A stretch of 64,000 nucleotides of DNA from Paralithodes platypus (lineage: Eukaryota; Arthropoda; Malacostraca; Decapoda; Lithodidae). Position 1 is the stretch's first letter, and each line of letters begins with the position of its first letter. The position numbers and the translations under genes are program-made. The notes under the pieces are model-generated. The model had not been told where the DNA came from. It made no database searches and saw nothing but the letters and a program-made list of their open reading frames with translations. This document shows positions 20,259-33,620 of this stretch, one piece after another. Location: the NCBI GenBank assembly GCA_032716605.1, contig CM064560.1:11281744-11345743 (forward strand), read 5' to 3'.

Positions 20259-21209
20259 TTAGCGGCAGGCAAACTCACAGGAGGATCTCGGCCGGGTTTT
20301 GAAATCTGAAACATACTTGAGGAGGTTTGGGTTCCCCTCCTGGCCAACTAGGCTATCCTGCAATAGTTGCAAAGGACCTCTTACCTGGTGACCGAAAACT
20401 AGCTCATTAGGGGAAAAACCCAGGGTTTCAGTTGGAACCTCATGAGTAGCAAATAAAAGAAAAGGTACCCCCTTATCCCACTCAACTCCGGTCTCTGTAC
20501 AATACTTACGTAACATTCCTTTTAATGTCTGATGATACCGTTCGAGAACCCCTTGACTCTCTGGGTGGTAGGTGCTAGACTTAACATGCTCGATACCCAA
20601 CTCCTTCAGGGACTGCTGAAAATTTTTAAAGGTAAAACTAGTTCCTTGATCACTTTGCACCTCATGGGGGAAACCCATTCTGGTGAAGAATTTGAGCAGT
20701 TCCTTGATGACAGTTGGAGCAGAGGTAGTCCTTAAGGGTATAGCCTCTGGGTAGCGAGTTGCCATGTCCATAATAGTTAATAAATAAATGTTACCTTGGG
20801 AAGTCTTAGGCAATGGGCCTACAATGTCCACTACCACCCGAGTAAAAGGATTCTCGAAAACGGGCAAGGGCACCAGACGATGTACAGACACCTTCTGATT
20901 GGATTTTCCTGTCATCTGGCAAGTATGACACACTCTACAAAACTCAACAACATCTGCACGCATTCCTGGCCAGTGAAAGTGGGCTCTGATTCTGTCTAGA
21001 GTTTTTCTCACACCTAGGTGTCCTGCCAATGGTATACAATGTGCCATTTCCAAGATATCTCTACGACAAGGTTTGGGGACTACTACTTGATGGACGTCCC
21101 AGGCCCCATCATCGATTGGTCTGTGTGGCGGTCTCCATCTACACCACAATACTCCTCCTTTGAGGTAGAAACATTCACCACCCTCCTTCTCACATTCCTC
21201 TTCACTCAC
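20259..21209 (-). CDS. Gmr1-like integrase, zinc finger and catalytic core
   Basis: 316 codons. The H2C2 finger (AHCIPLAGHLG ... CRVCHTCQ) is at ~75-120. The DDE core has Asp in VVVDIVGPLPK, Asp in VQSDQGTSF and Glu in QGVLERYHQ, all present. FSPNELVFG lies after the core. It inserts element cDNA into the genome. It directly follows the protease-encoding region, with no RT between, unlike standard Ty3/Gypsy. The open frame starts at an internal Met; in-frame coding continues upstream to near the protease ORF end at 21241, with a frameshift. Confidence 0.92.
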   Translation of the reverse strand: MSEEECEKEGGECFYLKGGVLWCRWRPPHRPIDDGAWDVHQVVVPKPCRRDILEMAHCIPLAGHLGVRKTLDRIRAHFHWPGMRADVVEFCRVCHTCQMTGKSNQKVSVHRLVPLPVFENPFTRVVVDIVGPLPKTSQGNIYLLTIMDMATRYPEAIPLRTTSAPTVIKELLKFFTRMGFPHEVQSDQGTSFTFKNFQQSLKELGIEHVKSSTYHPESQGVLERYHQTLKGMLRKYCTETGVEWDKGVPFLLFATHEVPTETLGFSPNELVFGHQVRGPLQLLQDSLVGQEGNPNLLKYVSDFKTRPRSSCEFACR

Positions 21210-21240
21210 AGACCTGGCAGCTAACTCCTTGCATTCACTA

Positions 21241-22042
21241 TCATCTCTGTAGCTCTACCAGGCCACTAGGACAATTTGGAGGGGTTTCATGGTCATCGTT
21301 AGGGTCAAGATGAGCCATAAAGGTGTCAGATAAATCCACCTCAGTCACATCATCAGGCACAGTTGGAGCGTCATTCACACTCTCATCATCCCTTTCATCA
21401 ACTCTTATATTCGGTACATTTCTGTCTGAGGGAACTGCTACTTGAGACATTGAACGTGTGACAGCACACACAGGGAAAACTGTTGGCATCTCCTTTTCGA
21501 GCTCACCGGTTAGTGGCTCGTTAACAGGGGAAAGTGACAAAATGGGGTCTGGTCGGACCTTCTCACCTGCTACATCATTCCCCAAAAGGAGTGTTACCCC
21601 AGGCACAGGGATATCTTGAGACCTACACAAAGCTATGGTGGCCTCACCCTGTAGTAACTCACATTCAATTTCGCCTTTTACCAAGTGTGCATAAAATTGG
21701 CCTCCAGCACCTCTCATTACAACTGGTTCGCCAGGTGGGCACTCAGTGTAAGGATTCACCATGAGGGTGCTAGTAGAACCTGTGTCTCAGAATTTTTACC
21801 TCATGCATACAACCATTTAATCTCACGTTGCCAGATGAAATAAAGGGACGGTAACTGTCCTGCACTGATGGTGAAATTATTATTGGCTTAACCCTAGTGG
21901 GTTGCACCACACATGCAACTACACCCCTGTCTAGACGATTTACGTTAGCTTCTAGGTACTCCTTCTGTCGGGAGTCCTGCATTAAAGGAACTTTTGGTGC
22001 TAGGTACTCCTTCTGTCGAGAGTCCTGCATTAAAGGAACTAT
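21241..22042 (-). pseudogene. Gmr1-like protease region
   Basis: Two frames, 21241-21762 and 21770-22042, separated by a short frame break. The segment with VVMRGAGGQFYAHLVKG and LLLGNDVAG is the retropepsin-like fold end (LGNDLAG is usual in this branch). An acidic region leads to integrase. The catalytic Asp-Ser/Thr-Gly would lie at the frame break and is not clearly seen. The 5' end carries two copies of the PLMQDSRQKEYL repeat and is cut by the 602-bp insertion. Confidence 0.7.
21953..22042 (-). repeat. Coding microrepeats PLMQDSRQKEYL (two of four)
   Basis: Two ~48-bp units at 21953-22042. Further units at 22655-22687 and 23185-23225 were separated by later insertions. Each contains TACTCCTTCTGTCGGGAGTC (one has CGAGAG) and GCATTAA, and is read on the minus strand as PLMQDSRQKEYLA. 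Confidence 0.85.
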
Positions 22043-22644
22043 CCCCTTCGGCACCGCGCGGCCATCCCGCTCAGTAGGCCTACATACCGCTCCCTCCCAC
22101 CCCGCCCCCATCCCTCCCACGCGCATTATCCACCCACTAAACCTTGCCAAATACCCATTAATTTGTATAGTAGAGTAGTTAGGTACAACAGGATAGCAGT
22201 ATTAGAAGTATTAGAAGTAGTAGTAGTATCAGTAGTCGAAGTTATCAAATGTTCCCTACTAAATACACGTAAATAATCATAATGATGATAATAATAATAA
22301 ATGGCATAATAATGCATATGAAGACCAAGATGGCGAATGCACGGAGACACAAAAGCACTATAATCCTGCGTGGGTGGGGCCTAGGGGAAGACAGGGCCCT
22401 GGGGGAAAAATCTGCCTCTCATTAGTCGAGAGATACCGTGACGTCACAGGGCTCTGGTTGGCTGCTGGGGAAAGGGGCGGAGCTTCCTGTATCCCCAGTG
22501 TGACATACAGTACCGTAGATAGAGCCCCAGGCAGCAAAACCGACTGGCAGCATTTCTTTTAATTTATCACGTACGTGTGTACGGGATGGTATATTTTACT
22601 GAAGCGCTTATTACGTACATATGTACGTGACGGTGCCGAGGAGG
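22043..22644. mobile_element. 602-bp DNA element with 4-bp target duplication
   Basis: Splits a microrepeat: CTAT occurs at 22039-22042 and 22645-22648. Ends are CCCCTTCGGCACCG and, inverted, CCTCCTCGGCACCG. It carries ACGTAC-rich inverted motifs at ~22570-22630 and no ORF of note. Superfamily not identified. Confidence 0.7.
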
Positions 22645-22683
22645 CTATTGGGGCTAGATACTCCTTCTGTCGGGAGTCCTGCA

Positions 22684-23171
22684 TTAACCCTTAATTAGCG
22701 GCTCACCACATAAGTCGAGTTAAATAAAGCTGGACTATGTGGCGGCGCTCGACATAACTCGAGTGGCAATTTCAGCACGTAATGTTGCTGAGAGAGAGAG
22801 ACAAGTGGTGGCAGGAGAGTAGCGAGCGTATGACTGCTCCAGACCACCGCGGCGAACCTACTGACACGAATCTCACCTCCCTCCTACCTCTCTCACTCGC
22901 TATATAAGGAATTGTATGGGGAAAGTGCCTAATTACATGCTTTTTGCACTCGCGTTGCACGGTTATTGCAAGAAAACTAGCCATCATAAAAGGATCGTTA
23001 TGGTGTCATTCGAAAGCTCTGTTTATGCCCTTTCAGGGATAGATACTTGTTTTACGTTCTGGGTCTTATTTAGGCATGAAAATGATCACGTAAACAGCCC
23101 TATTTTGGCTAAAAACACCCCGCTGGGCGGTACATATAAATAAACCGCATAGGCCGCTCTTAAGGTGTTAA
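22684..23171. mobile_element. TTAA-flanked MITE, 488 bp (family 2, copy 1)
   Basis: TTAA at both ends; inner ends CCCTTAATTAGCGGC and, inverted, CACCTTAAGAGCGGCC. The same length (488 bp) and nearly the same sequence as 37513-38000. Inserted at the GCATTAA of a Gmr1 microrepeat. No gene; the short frames inside are incidental. Confidence 0.9.
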
Positions 23172-24515
23172 AGGAACTATTGGGGCTAGGTACTCCTTCT
23201 GTCGGGAGTCCTGCATTAAAGGCACATCTGGAATTTGAGATACGGCGGCAACTGTCTGCTCCGATCTCTCGGTTCTCTCCTTGGCCCAGCACTGATAAGC
23301 TAGGTGGCCTCTCATGCCACAAAAAGTACATACTTTAGGGGATACGGGAACGTTCCCTCTTTGAGCATTACTATTACTTTTGGGCCCACCTCTGTTACCA
23401 TTGCCCTGAGTCGCATTTTTAGTTGGGGGAACAATTCTATTTTGGCTAGCTGGGGAAGACGTTACAGGCTTGTGACTGGGTCTGTCAGATTTGTGATTGG
23501 GATACTTAAAATTGGAACTAGAATTATCGTAGGGCTTCTTTCCACGAAATTTGTTGTAGAGCACGTATGTGTCAGCCAGGTCAGCGGCGTCGGCAAGACA
23601 ATCTACCTTTTTCCCCTTTAAATGATAGGATACAGAAGAATCAATTTTCCATAGGAAATTTTCTAACAGGACCAACTCCTTCAGATCGTTGTAGCTTGTG
23701 ACTTTCTTACTCTTGACCCAATGATTGAAAGTTTTAGTCATGGTCCTGGCAAATACCTTATGGGTTTCTTCTACTTTCTTCTGGTTTTTACGGAAAGATT
23801 GCCTGTAAGCCTCAGGCTGCAATTGATAGGTTTTTAGGATAGCTTCTTTGAGATTGTCATAATCCTGCCTAACCTCTGCTACTTCTGACAAATACGTGGC
23901 TCGAGCCTGCCCTGTCAAAACGGTTTGTAACATAAAAGGCCATTGATCTCTTGTCCACTTCATACCTCCAGCAACTTCCTCAAACAAACCAAAGAAATCC
24001 TGCACATTATCCTCAGTGAAAGGTGGAATGACACTGGTCATAGTCAATCCCAGAGGGGGAGCAATTACGGGATCATTTGTATTGACATTTAGTTGAGCCG
24101 TACGATATTGATATTCACATTGTTCAGTCGTTGCTCTGGCTTTTATGCTGGCTTCTTCGGTATTTGCTTTTATTCTTGCTAGTTCTAGTTCGACATTTAG
24201 TCTGGCTTGTTCGGTCTTTAATCTGGCTAGTTCCAGTACGTGATCACCGGTCAAACCAGGTGGCAATTGTTCATCAAGTTGGCTAGGTTTACTCGGGATC
24301 CCACCAACTGCTCCGTCACCCTCCTCGCCTTCTACAGGGAACAGGTGGGTTTTTATGGTCTGAGCCACCTCTACTTTGGACATGTATGAGAAAATTAATT
24401 GGAGATGTGAGGTAAGCACTTTCAGTTCGGATTTTGACAGACAGTCAATATCAGGGTTTGTGGGGTCTGATTCTATGAGAACTCGAGCATCTTCGTCATT
24501 AATTAGATGAGGCAT
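23172..24515 (-). CDS. Gmr1-like gag
   Basis: About 448 codons from ATG at 24515 (MPHLINDEDARVL). Residues ~80-140 are a charged helical region (LARIKANTEEASIKARA), ~170-320 a gag capsid-like region (FFGLFEEVAGGMKW, TYQLQPEAYRQSFR), and ~390-410 a CCHC knuckle (CTFCGMRGHLAYQC). It would package element RNA in cytoplasmic particles. The end runs into the microrepeat and the TTAA MITE, so the natural junction with protease is interrupted. Confidence 0.9.
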
Positions 24516-24575
24516 GATTAATATTTGTTTTTTAAGTAGTGAAACGGTAATGAAACTGAGTGAAACTGTATGAAA

Positions 24576-24596
24576 CGAATCCTGGCGAGGTCGCCA
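24576..24596 (-). promoter_or_regulatory. Gmr1-like primer binding site, probably tRNA-Arg
   Basis: Six bases inside the LTR the minus strand reads TGGCGACCTCGCCAGGATTC followed by G. This is the complement of a tRNA 3' end CGAATCCTGGCGAGGTCGCC plus A. A G discriminator before CCA and this T-arm suggest an Arg tRNA. Confidence 0.5.
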
Positions 24597-24661
24597 CTCT
24601 TCTGTTACGTATCTTGATCCTCAAGTGGTTAACTTGATGAATCTAGATAGCACAGAGATAT

Positions 24662-26496
24662 TGTGACGCATGTCCACGTGTGAGCATGCTGTACAGAACG
24701 CCTAGTCATGCCCCACTCTCGCTAGGATCGTCAGGGCAGGAACTTTGGCTGTAGTCTATGTACAGTTTCCTAACTTAGTTCATGTGAGCCATTGTACTAT
24801 AAGTATTATGAATATGTATTTTGTTTTCATCTGAGTCAACGAGTTCTATTTTATATCATTAGTTATAAGTATTGTGTGTAAAACTTATTTGTAATGATGG
24901 GAGGAGAAACAGCCACAGTTGGGGGTCAGTGGGTGCGCCAGGCGGGAGGTGGGCCTAACTCACTAGCACTCCCCCCCCCCCCCCCCCCCCCTCAGTGCTA
25001 GGGGAGCCTTTGTCTATCCCAGAGGAGAGAGATAAATTACGTAATGGTTGTCAGTGGGCGGTCCTTAGTAGTTCACGTTGGGCTCAATAGAGGGCCGGGT
25101 ATAAAAAGGGAAGTCTAGCCATTTTTTCATCAGAACTCATTAGGCAGAGCGACTTCTCATTTCCCTTGCTAACTATATATATTCTTCTGACTGATGTGAA
25201 CTTTCTCTACTACCTTACATTCTTATCTCCTCTTTTCCCTGCCTTTTTTAACTTCCATGGTCCCGTTGGTGCAGAGCTAGTCAGCCAACGTATTATCGCT
25301 TGAGTTCTCACGAGATACTTGCCTATTAGATAGCCTATTTTGGAAGGGTTAACTTAGAATAGGATTGATTTATGTTTGTTGCACTTGTATATGCATTTCC
25401 CTGTGTGTTATTATTATTATTCCTGTTTTCTGCTAGTCTAGGTAATGCTAGACTGGGGTAAGGCTCTTCTGTGTTACGAGTTGTTGTTTGATGCAGTGGT
25501 TAAGCGATAAACCTGCATACTCGTTTCGGTTCAGTGAAGCCTAGGTTGTCTTCGCGGCTGACTGTGTTGAGTTAATAATTTACAGTGCGTGAGGGCAAGA
25601 GCCTAACCACCCTGTATTTTATTAACAGTTTGTTTTTACTTTGTCAAGGAGCCGGGAGAAAACCAGATACAAGGGATCTGGATTTCTCAAAGTGCACTTG
25701 TTAGTTTTAACGTAATACTTTAAACAGTTGTGAGGACTTCGCTAGGCTACGAGCCGTTTTTGCTCAGTCACTGCTACCTTTTGCCCACAATACCCCAGCT
25801 AGACTTTACTCGATTAGTATATACAGAATAGTATTGAAGCTTTCCTTATGTATGATATTGTTTATGCACTATTGATTTCATGTGTTGCAAGCTTGGCTAC
25901 TTTAGTGATTAGTGGCCCACGAGCACAATCCGAGTAGGCTATTGCCGTTGCATTTGCGGAGTACTTCTTTTTAATGTTTGCCATTTACTATTGCATATTC
26001 TTTTAATTATTCTTATGCCAATTTAAACCTTTAATAGTATTTAATTGCCAGTGTTTTTGCTTATTGAATTACTGTTCAAAATCCGATACGTACTTCTTAC
26101 GAGCATCCGAGAAGCATCTAACTTTTTTCAGAAGATTCCTTGTTCGATGCTTAAGGACTATTAATTAACGTAACGTAATAGTGCCGATCCGAAGTAGAGG
26201 GTGGAGGACTTCTTAAGTTCTTAGTCAAGGGTGGATTACTTCGGCTTCGGCCAACACTTCTTTGTTTGATTGTTGACCAGACTAGATAATTCCTGTCTCT
26301 TTATTAGTCTGTTGTTGAACACTAGTACCGAGTTCTTGTATACCCCGTTATAGCAGATTGAACTCTGGAGGGTATGGGTGTTTTTTGTTCGGCTGGCAGT
26401 ACTCAGGGGTTGGGATCGTGTGTTTCCGTTGTGGCAGCGAGCCGTACTCGAGTCCTGATTGAGAGCCCTTGTGTACCCGAGTGCCAGTTCGTAACA
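24662..26496 (+). mobile_element. Solo LTR of another Gypsy-like family, 1835 bp
   Basis: Starts TGTGACGCATG, ends GTTCGTAACA, flanked by ATAT at 24658-24661 and 26497-26500, and absent from the other LTR. A TATA box (GGTATAAAAAGGG, ~25097-25109) sits about 30 bp before CATCAGAACTC, a likely start. It has a poly(C) run at 24969-24991. No ORF. A recombination remnant of a full element. Confidence 0.85.
25097..25140 (+). promoter_or_regulatory. Solo-LTR core promoter
   Basis: TATAAAAAG at about 25100 with an initiator-like TCAGAACTCATT about 30 bp downstream. Inferred from spacing only. Confidence 0.5.
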
Positions 26497-27324
26497 ATAT
26501 ATATTAAGGTATCACTCAGCTGAAGGCAAAACAAAAGTAAAATCTAATAAAATTATTTCCTGTTGTTGCTTCCTTTCCTTTTGGATCTTGGGACTTAGTA
26601 TCCTTTATTGACTGATACTCTTTAATTATGAAAAATACTGAAACTAATTAAAGTCATGTAGTATTTAAAAATAATTATTATTTAACCGAAGCCTAGTAGG
26701 CTATGGTTATGAACCAAAGAAGTTATATCTAAAGAAGGACTATTAATTCTATAAAAAGTCTTGAAAGATAAATATTAAAGTAAGAATATTTCTGTCTCCT
26801 ACCCTTTTTGAAATGAATAAATAGTTTTCTTATATGTCCTTTTATTTATATTTAATGTAATTATTCTTGATTCTTGTCTTACGTTAATAGTATTATATTA
26901 TTATTATCATCAGGATTAATATCAAAGTCACATAAAAAGTTAGATATATATTTAATAATTAGTTAAATGTATTTCTTAACCACGTAACATTGAGGTTTGA
27001 TTATGAGTAAATTAAGTTACAGGATCGCTTCATAGATTCGATTCAGGTCTCACTCAAATAATATGAAAAGCAAAATAATATTTTGAAGCTAAAAAAAATT
27101 TCTTCAGCTTAGGAAATCACTAGAAGTAACATTAAAACAGCCATGTTAGTCTAAGGCGATATTACTAATATGAGACAATAGTATCACCGTACTAAGCACC
27201 GTTAAGCAATGTAAGCTTAATTAAAATAAAATAAAATAACTCGTAAGTATTAATATAACACGATAGTATTACTTTCATCATAACCCAATTACTTAAAGAG
27301 TTGCTTTAGTCCACAAGTTAGTCA

Positions 27325-27604
27325 ACTAAAATAGTTAAGTACATAATAGTAGCGTTAACGTTAATTCCCAATCAAATAGTTAAGTACATAATAGTAGCGT
27401 TAACGTTAATTCCCCATCAAATAGTTAAGTACATAATAGTAGCGTTCAACGTTAATTCCCAATCAAATAGTTAAGTACATAATAGTAGCATTCAACGTTA
27501 AATCCCAATCAAATAGTTAAGTACATAATAGCAGCGTTCAACGTTAATTCCCAATCAAATAGTTAAGCACATAATAGTAGCGTTCAACGTTAATTCCCAA
27601 TCAC
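27325..27604. repeat. LTR minisatellite, 6 units
   Basis: Same ~46-bp unit as 18431-18612, two more units. Some have GTTAACG, others GTTCAACG. Confidence 0.9.
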
Positions 27605-28111
27605 ATATCTCACTAACCAACATAACGTAAGTGTTTACACCGAACACACTTAACACACACTTATATAATCTGACTGACAGTCACAATCCCATTATAATAC
27701 TTCACCCCATCTTCCTCCAGCTGCAAGTTCACCTTCCCCAACTCCAAATGAGACTGATTTGAATGCCCACTACTCGGGTCTTATATACTAAACAATGATG
27801 GTGTAGGAACGAATCAGGAGGCGGTTGATGGTGCGCGCTCCAATCAAAGCTCCTCGAGTTGCGTAGCAGGTGCGTGGTCCAATGGGGTCTCCTGGCGTCG
27901 ATCATACGTCATAACGTCGGGTCATCGAAGTAGTTTGTAGGGTCCCCTATGACGCACGCAGGTGTGAAGGCTTGTTTGCTGGTACGTGGACGAGCTGGTT
28001 TCTCACTCACTAGTTCGCTCGCTGGTCTGCTTCGCCGCCTGGGTAGTTTGGCACTCCTTCAACTCTTAATTCTAACTCCTAAAATAAACATACAGGGCTC
28101 CGTATGTCAGA

Positions 28112-28262
<151 letters not shown>

Positions 28263-28396
28263 ATCACAACTAGTCAACATCACAACTAGTCATTCGCAAC
28301 AGCCCGGCTACCGCTAAGATACCGTCACAAGAGGACCATGTCATATACCGACACACCTGTAACAGTGAGGACTGTGGACCTCACACTTATGTCGGT

Positions 28397-28860
28397 TTGA
28401 CAAGGACTCGTCTGTCATGTCACCTTACCTTCCACCTACAAGCCGGAGCTATCAAGGACCACTACCACACATCCTCACACCATCAGGAACTCACCAGACC
28501 CGACTTCGATAAACACACATCTATTCTTGATAAAGAAATGGACTCACGCCGCCTATTCATTCTTGAAGCTATATATACACAAACATACCAACCTACTTTA
28601 AATACACAAGCGGAATACAGCCAGATCCTACCCTCGGCACGCCCTTCCACAGCGAGGCCCCCCATGATGCCCCCAGAAATGCCCCCTCCACACACGCAGA
28701 CGAACGACGCAGAGGCCCCGCCCACTCCTGCGTCCGGCCAGCCTACTAGAGCTAGTCTTAGGTTAGCCAACCAGCGTGCAGCTAAGTGCACAATAAACCC
28801 TCTCTTGATCTTGTATCGCCTATATAAAGTCGACTTATCACCTTCTAACTTCACTTCTCC

Positions 28861-28864
<4 letters not shown>
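28397..28864 (+). pseudogene. Penelope-like GIY-YIG endonuclease, C-terminal part
   Basis: The open frame includes LTFHLQAGAIKDHYH, TSILDKEMDSRRLFILEAIY and QILPSARP. Coding similarity reaches upstream to about 28330, where DHVIYRHTCN and CGPHTYVGLTRTRL (GIY-YIG core with PHTYVG) are in frame, so the Met at 28397 is internal. Penelope endonucleases nick the target for priming. The RT part is missing. Confidence 0.85.
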
Positions 28865-30964
<2,100 letters not shown>

Positions 30965-31236
30965 AGGAATGGAAGTATATAGTAAAGGTGAGGCAAGTAA
31001 TAATAATTTTGATCACTCTTATGCTTCGAATACTAGAGTTGGTACAGAGGAAGTAGTAGGGGGTGAGGAAGTGAATTTTAGTAGGAGATGAAGGCATCGG
31101 GGCTTGACCCAACTTGCGTGAGCTGTTTTTTTTATGTTGGAGAGACAGTTTGAGGATACTTTTCGAGAGGGGACAGAACGGACAACACATAGGGAATGGA
31201 AGTATATAGTAAAGGTGAGGCAAGTAATCAAATTTA
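30965..31236. repeat. Direct repeat pair of ~42 bp
   Basis: GGAATGGAAGTATATAGTAA and the following AGGTGAGGCAAGTAAT occur at 30966-31003 and 31194-31231, 228 bp apart. Could be LTR-like or a local duplication; nothing coding between. Confidence 0.6.
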
Positions 31237-31690
31237 CCCTAGTGATACGACCTACGCCAAGGCCGATTTTACACTCCAGGTACCCAGTTTAACGTATGGG
31301 TGGGACGAGGCGAACACGAGAGAAGGCCTGCCCAATGGCCACTGAGCAATCCTGGTGGCTAACCAAGTTCTCAGTCTCGTGTGTTGATTGGTTGTAGGAA
31401 GCCACCAATCAGGCCCCTGAATTCATTTTAGCCACCATGAATCCAGGTACTCATTTTCGTCTGAGTGAGACGGAACTGACAGGGAATGGAGTTTGTTCAA
31501 CACTCCTGGGCTACTTAAACCCTGGTGGCAAGCCAGGGAAATTTCACCCACCCTAGGGCAACATCTGGTCATTGTCGGTACAGGGTGCAATCACCCAACA
31601 GGTGCGGTCACCCACCCAACTACTGACCAGACCCTACGTTGCTTAACCTTCTGATCTATTATCAGGGTTGCAAGCGTTAGGCAGGGTTGC
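31237..31690. repeat. Old repeat with two CCAGGTAC units
   Basis: Two related units start CCAGGTACCCAGTTTA (~31277) and CCAGGTACTCATTTTC (~31444), each followed by a GGGACGAGG/GAGACGG segment. The pattern recalls a widespread invertebrate repeat, but I cannot name it. Confidence 0.35.
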
Positions 31691-32374
31691 CCATTCCCCT
31701 GAGGCCCCGCCCACCTCCCTTTATACCTCTCCCTCACAGCCCAGAGCTCTGTGATTGGCTGAGCCACGCGGCCCGGGAGGAGCTTGTCCAGCCCGCTCGC
31801 TTTGAATTTCCCATTTCTTCTCCTCCTGCTTCATTCTTTCTTCATAATATTCTCCTGGAAGCTTGTTGGAGATGCCCTGTAGTGGCTGACGGGAGTGAGA
31901 AGGTTGCACCATGGTAATAGGACATCTTCGACCAGGATAGAATATACCTGAGTGAACTGGGAGCGAAGTTAACGGCGAGCGTTTAAAGGGAGGTATAGCT
32001 GGCTTTAATCGTTGCGTCATTGGAAGCCGCTGATTGGTGGAGAGCGAGGATGTGGCAGTAGTCCTCTCGTGACAAGTTTTAAAGGTTAAACCTTGTCTCT
32101 TCACCTGGGCTAATCCCGTCTCCTGATTGGCGGACGGAATTACTCCTTTAAGTATTATTATTGTTATTATGGCTAACACTATATGACTTCATTAGGATCA
32201 GTAAAGGTCTCTCATTGATAAGGGCTGCAATTGTTAGAGGTTCTTGCTAAGCTGCATAGAAGCTGGGGAAGAACGACAAAAGGGCTAACATGTAATTTCT
32301 AAACATCATAATTCTGGGATGACCTACGATCTTTGACTACCCGAGTAACCATAGGATTGTTGTGTGGGAATTCG
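31691..32374. other. GC-richer segment with several ATTGG/CCAAT motifs
   Basis: GTGATTGGCTGAG (~31751), CTGATTGGTGGAG (~32030) and CCTGATTGGCGGA (~32122) occur in a stretch richer in G+C than its surroundings. No ORF with family features. A cryptic promoter is possible but unsupported. Confidence 0.3.
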
Positions 32375-32731
32375 TTAAGGGAAGATGGGTCGTTTTTCTA
32401 GACCATGTTTAGTCCAATTAGTTTTCAGATTTTCAGATGTTTTCCCCATTAGTTTGTCGATGTTAAGACCTTTCGCTCCATTTCTTTGTCAATATTTAGA
32501 CCTTTCGTGCTATTTAGGTGTCGATTTGTTTCCTGGCGAACGATAGTAAGCCTGTAATTTTGGAAGAACTGGCCTTCAGCCGGACCATTTTTCTACCGAA
32601 AAATTTAAAAATGTATCTAGAAGGGGGATCTAATGGATGTTTTTTAAAGTTTGATGGAGGTCTCGGGAGGAAACTAAAAAAATTATAAATATATGAAATA
32701 ATCGACAAAGAAATATACCCTTTTCCCTTAT
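32375..32731 (+). repeat. TTAA-ended interspersed repeat, copy D
   Basis: Starts TTAAGGGAAGATGGG. The hairpin has decayed to ACTGGCCTTCAGCCGG (~32568-32583), and it ends near TTCCCTTAT. Confidence 0.72.
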
Positions 32732-33299
32732 CAGTTTTGTGTTTAACATTATATTGATAACTATTGCTGTACTAAGCCACAGATAGGTTGCTGTAGGAGA
32801 ATTAGTGTAGGTTTCCAGAAGGTGAGTTGGATATATTAATCTGTTTAATATTTCCTATTACTATATGATTCATCCTCTTGCTTTTCAGATAGTTCTTGAT
32901 ATACCAGAATGTTTGGTGCCACGAACTTGGTCACACATAGAAAGTCATTCAGAACATATCCCTACAGATAACTAACATAGACAAGGCCATCTGAGCAATC
33001 CCCATATCAAAGAATCATAGAAATTTAGTCCGTGAGAATTATTGCTACATTTATTCGCTGTTCTACCCATAACAAGTATTAGATATTTTATATATTTGAA
33101 TAATCAAGCAAGTTGAATTTGCATCAGGCTGTTGACTGATTGATGTAAAAGTAAAACACATAACCTACGTATAATTCAAAGTGATGTAAGACGGTATCAC
33201 AAGAGAGCTTTTATAGTCAACATTCGATAATAAAAACAAATCTGGCAACATTTCTATAGTATTTGACACTGGTATCGGAAACTAGAATGGTGTTAGCTG
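32732..33299. other. AT-rich DNA, nothing recognised
   Basis: No gene or repeat partner found. Confidence 0.5.
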
Positions 33300-33620
33300 A
33301 ATTTAGGTTTGTTGCTGTTGTTGCTGTACCCCAGGCTGTCTGGCCGAGCAGCCCCAAGGTCCCAAGCAAGGCCAAGGCCATAACCGAGTGCCCCCACAAA
33401 ACCCTCCCTGCTTACCACTAATAAAGCCCAGGTGACCAAAGCTACTCCAAGGTGGGGAGCTGAGGAGGGTGCGAAAACGCCCGGGAAACCAAAGCCCAAC
33501 CCAAGGCCCTGTGCCCCTCAGCAATTATGAAGGGAAAGTTGAGGGGCAAAGGAAAAATGTGACGCTTTCGCTAACAGTCTGCCAACCTCGAGGTTGGCAG
33601 TAGGGAGGTCAATCCACGAG
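33300..33620. repeat. Old interspersed repeat with 22-bp perfect palindrome
   Basis: 33305-33365 resembles 13875-13925 (GCTGTTGTTGCTGTACCCCA and TGTCTGGCCGAGCAG). At 33579-33600 a perfect palindrome centres on CCTCGAGG with arms CTGCCAACCTC. Confidence 0.5.

Larger units (their letters stand above)
16313..28109 (-). mobile_element. Gmr1-like Ty3/Gypsy retrotransposon with four nested insertions
   Basis: Two related LTRs (16313-19115 and 24603-28109) enclose minus-strand gag, protease, integrase and then RT. That order (integrase before RT) defines the Gmr1-type branch of Ty3/Gypsy. A primer site and a polypurine tract are present. Later insertions: Tc1-like (16565-17795), 602-bp element (22043-22644), TTAA MITE (22684-23171) and solo LTR (24662-26496). 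RT is truncated and RNase H is not found. The element sits in (TA)n, so its target duplication (ATAT at both sides) is not diagnostic, and the outer LTR border is uncertain by 2 bp. Confidence 0.88.
24603..28109 (-). repeat. Gmr1-like 5' LTR (with solo LTR insertion)
   Basis: Same ends as 16313-19115; about 1669 bp without the solo LTR and its duplication. Carries six minisatellite units and the same TATATAAG plus TCAGTCTC promoter arrangement near 27750-27790. Confidence 0.85.

Noticed and set aside
31691..32374. CpG-island promoter of a host gene
   Set aside because: ATTGG motifs occur, but no exon, TATA or transcript evidence is visible.
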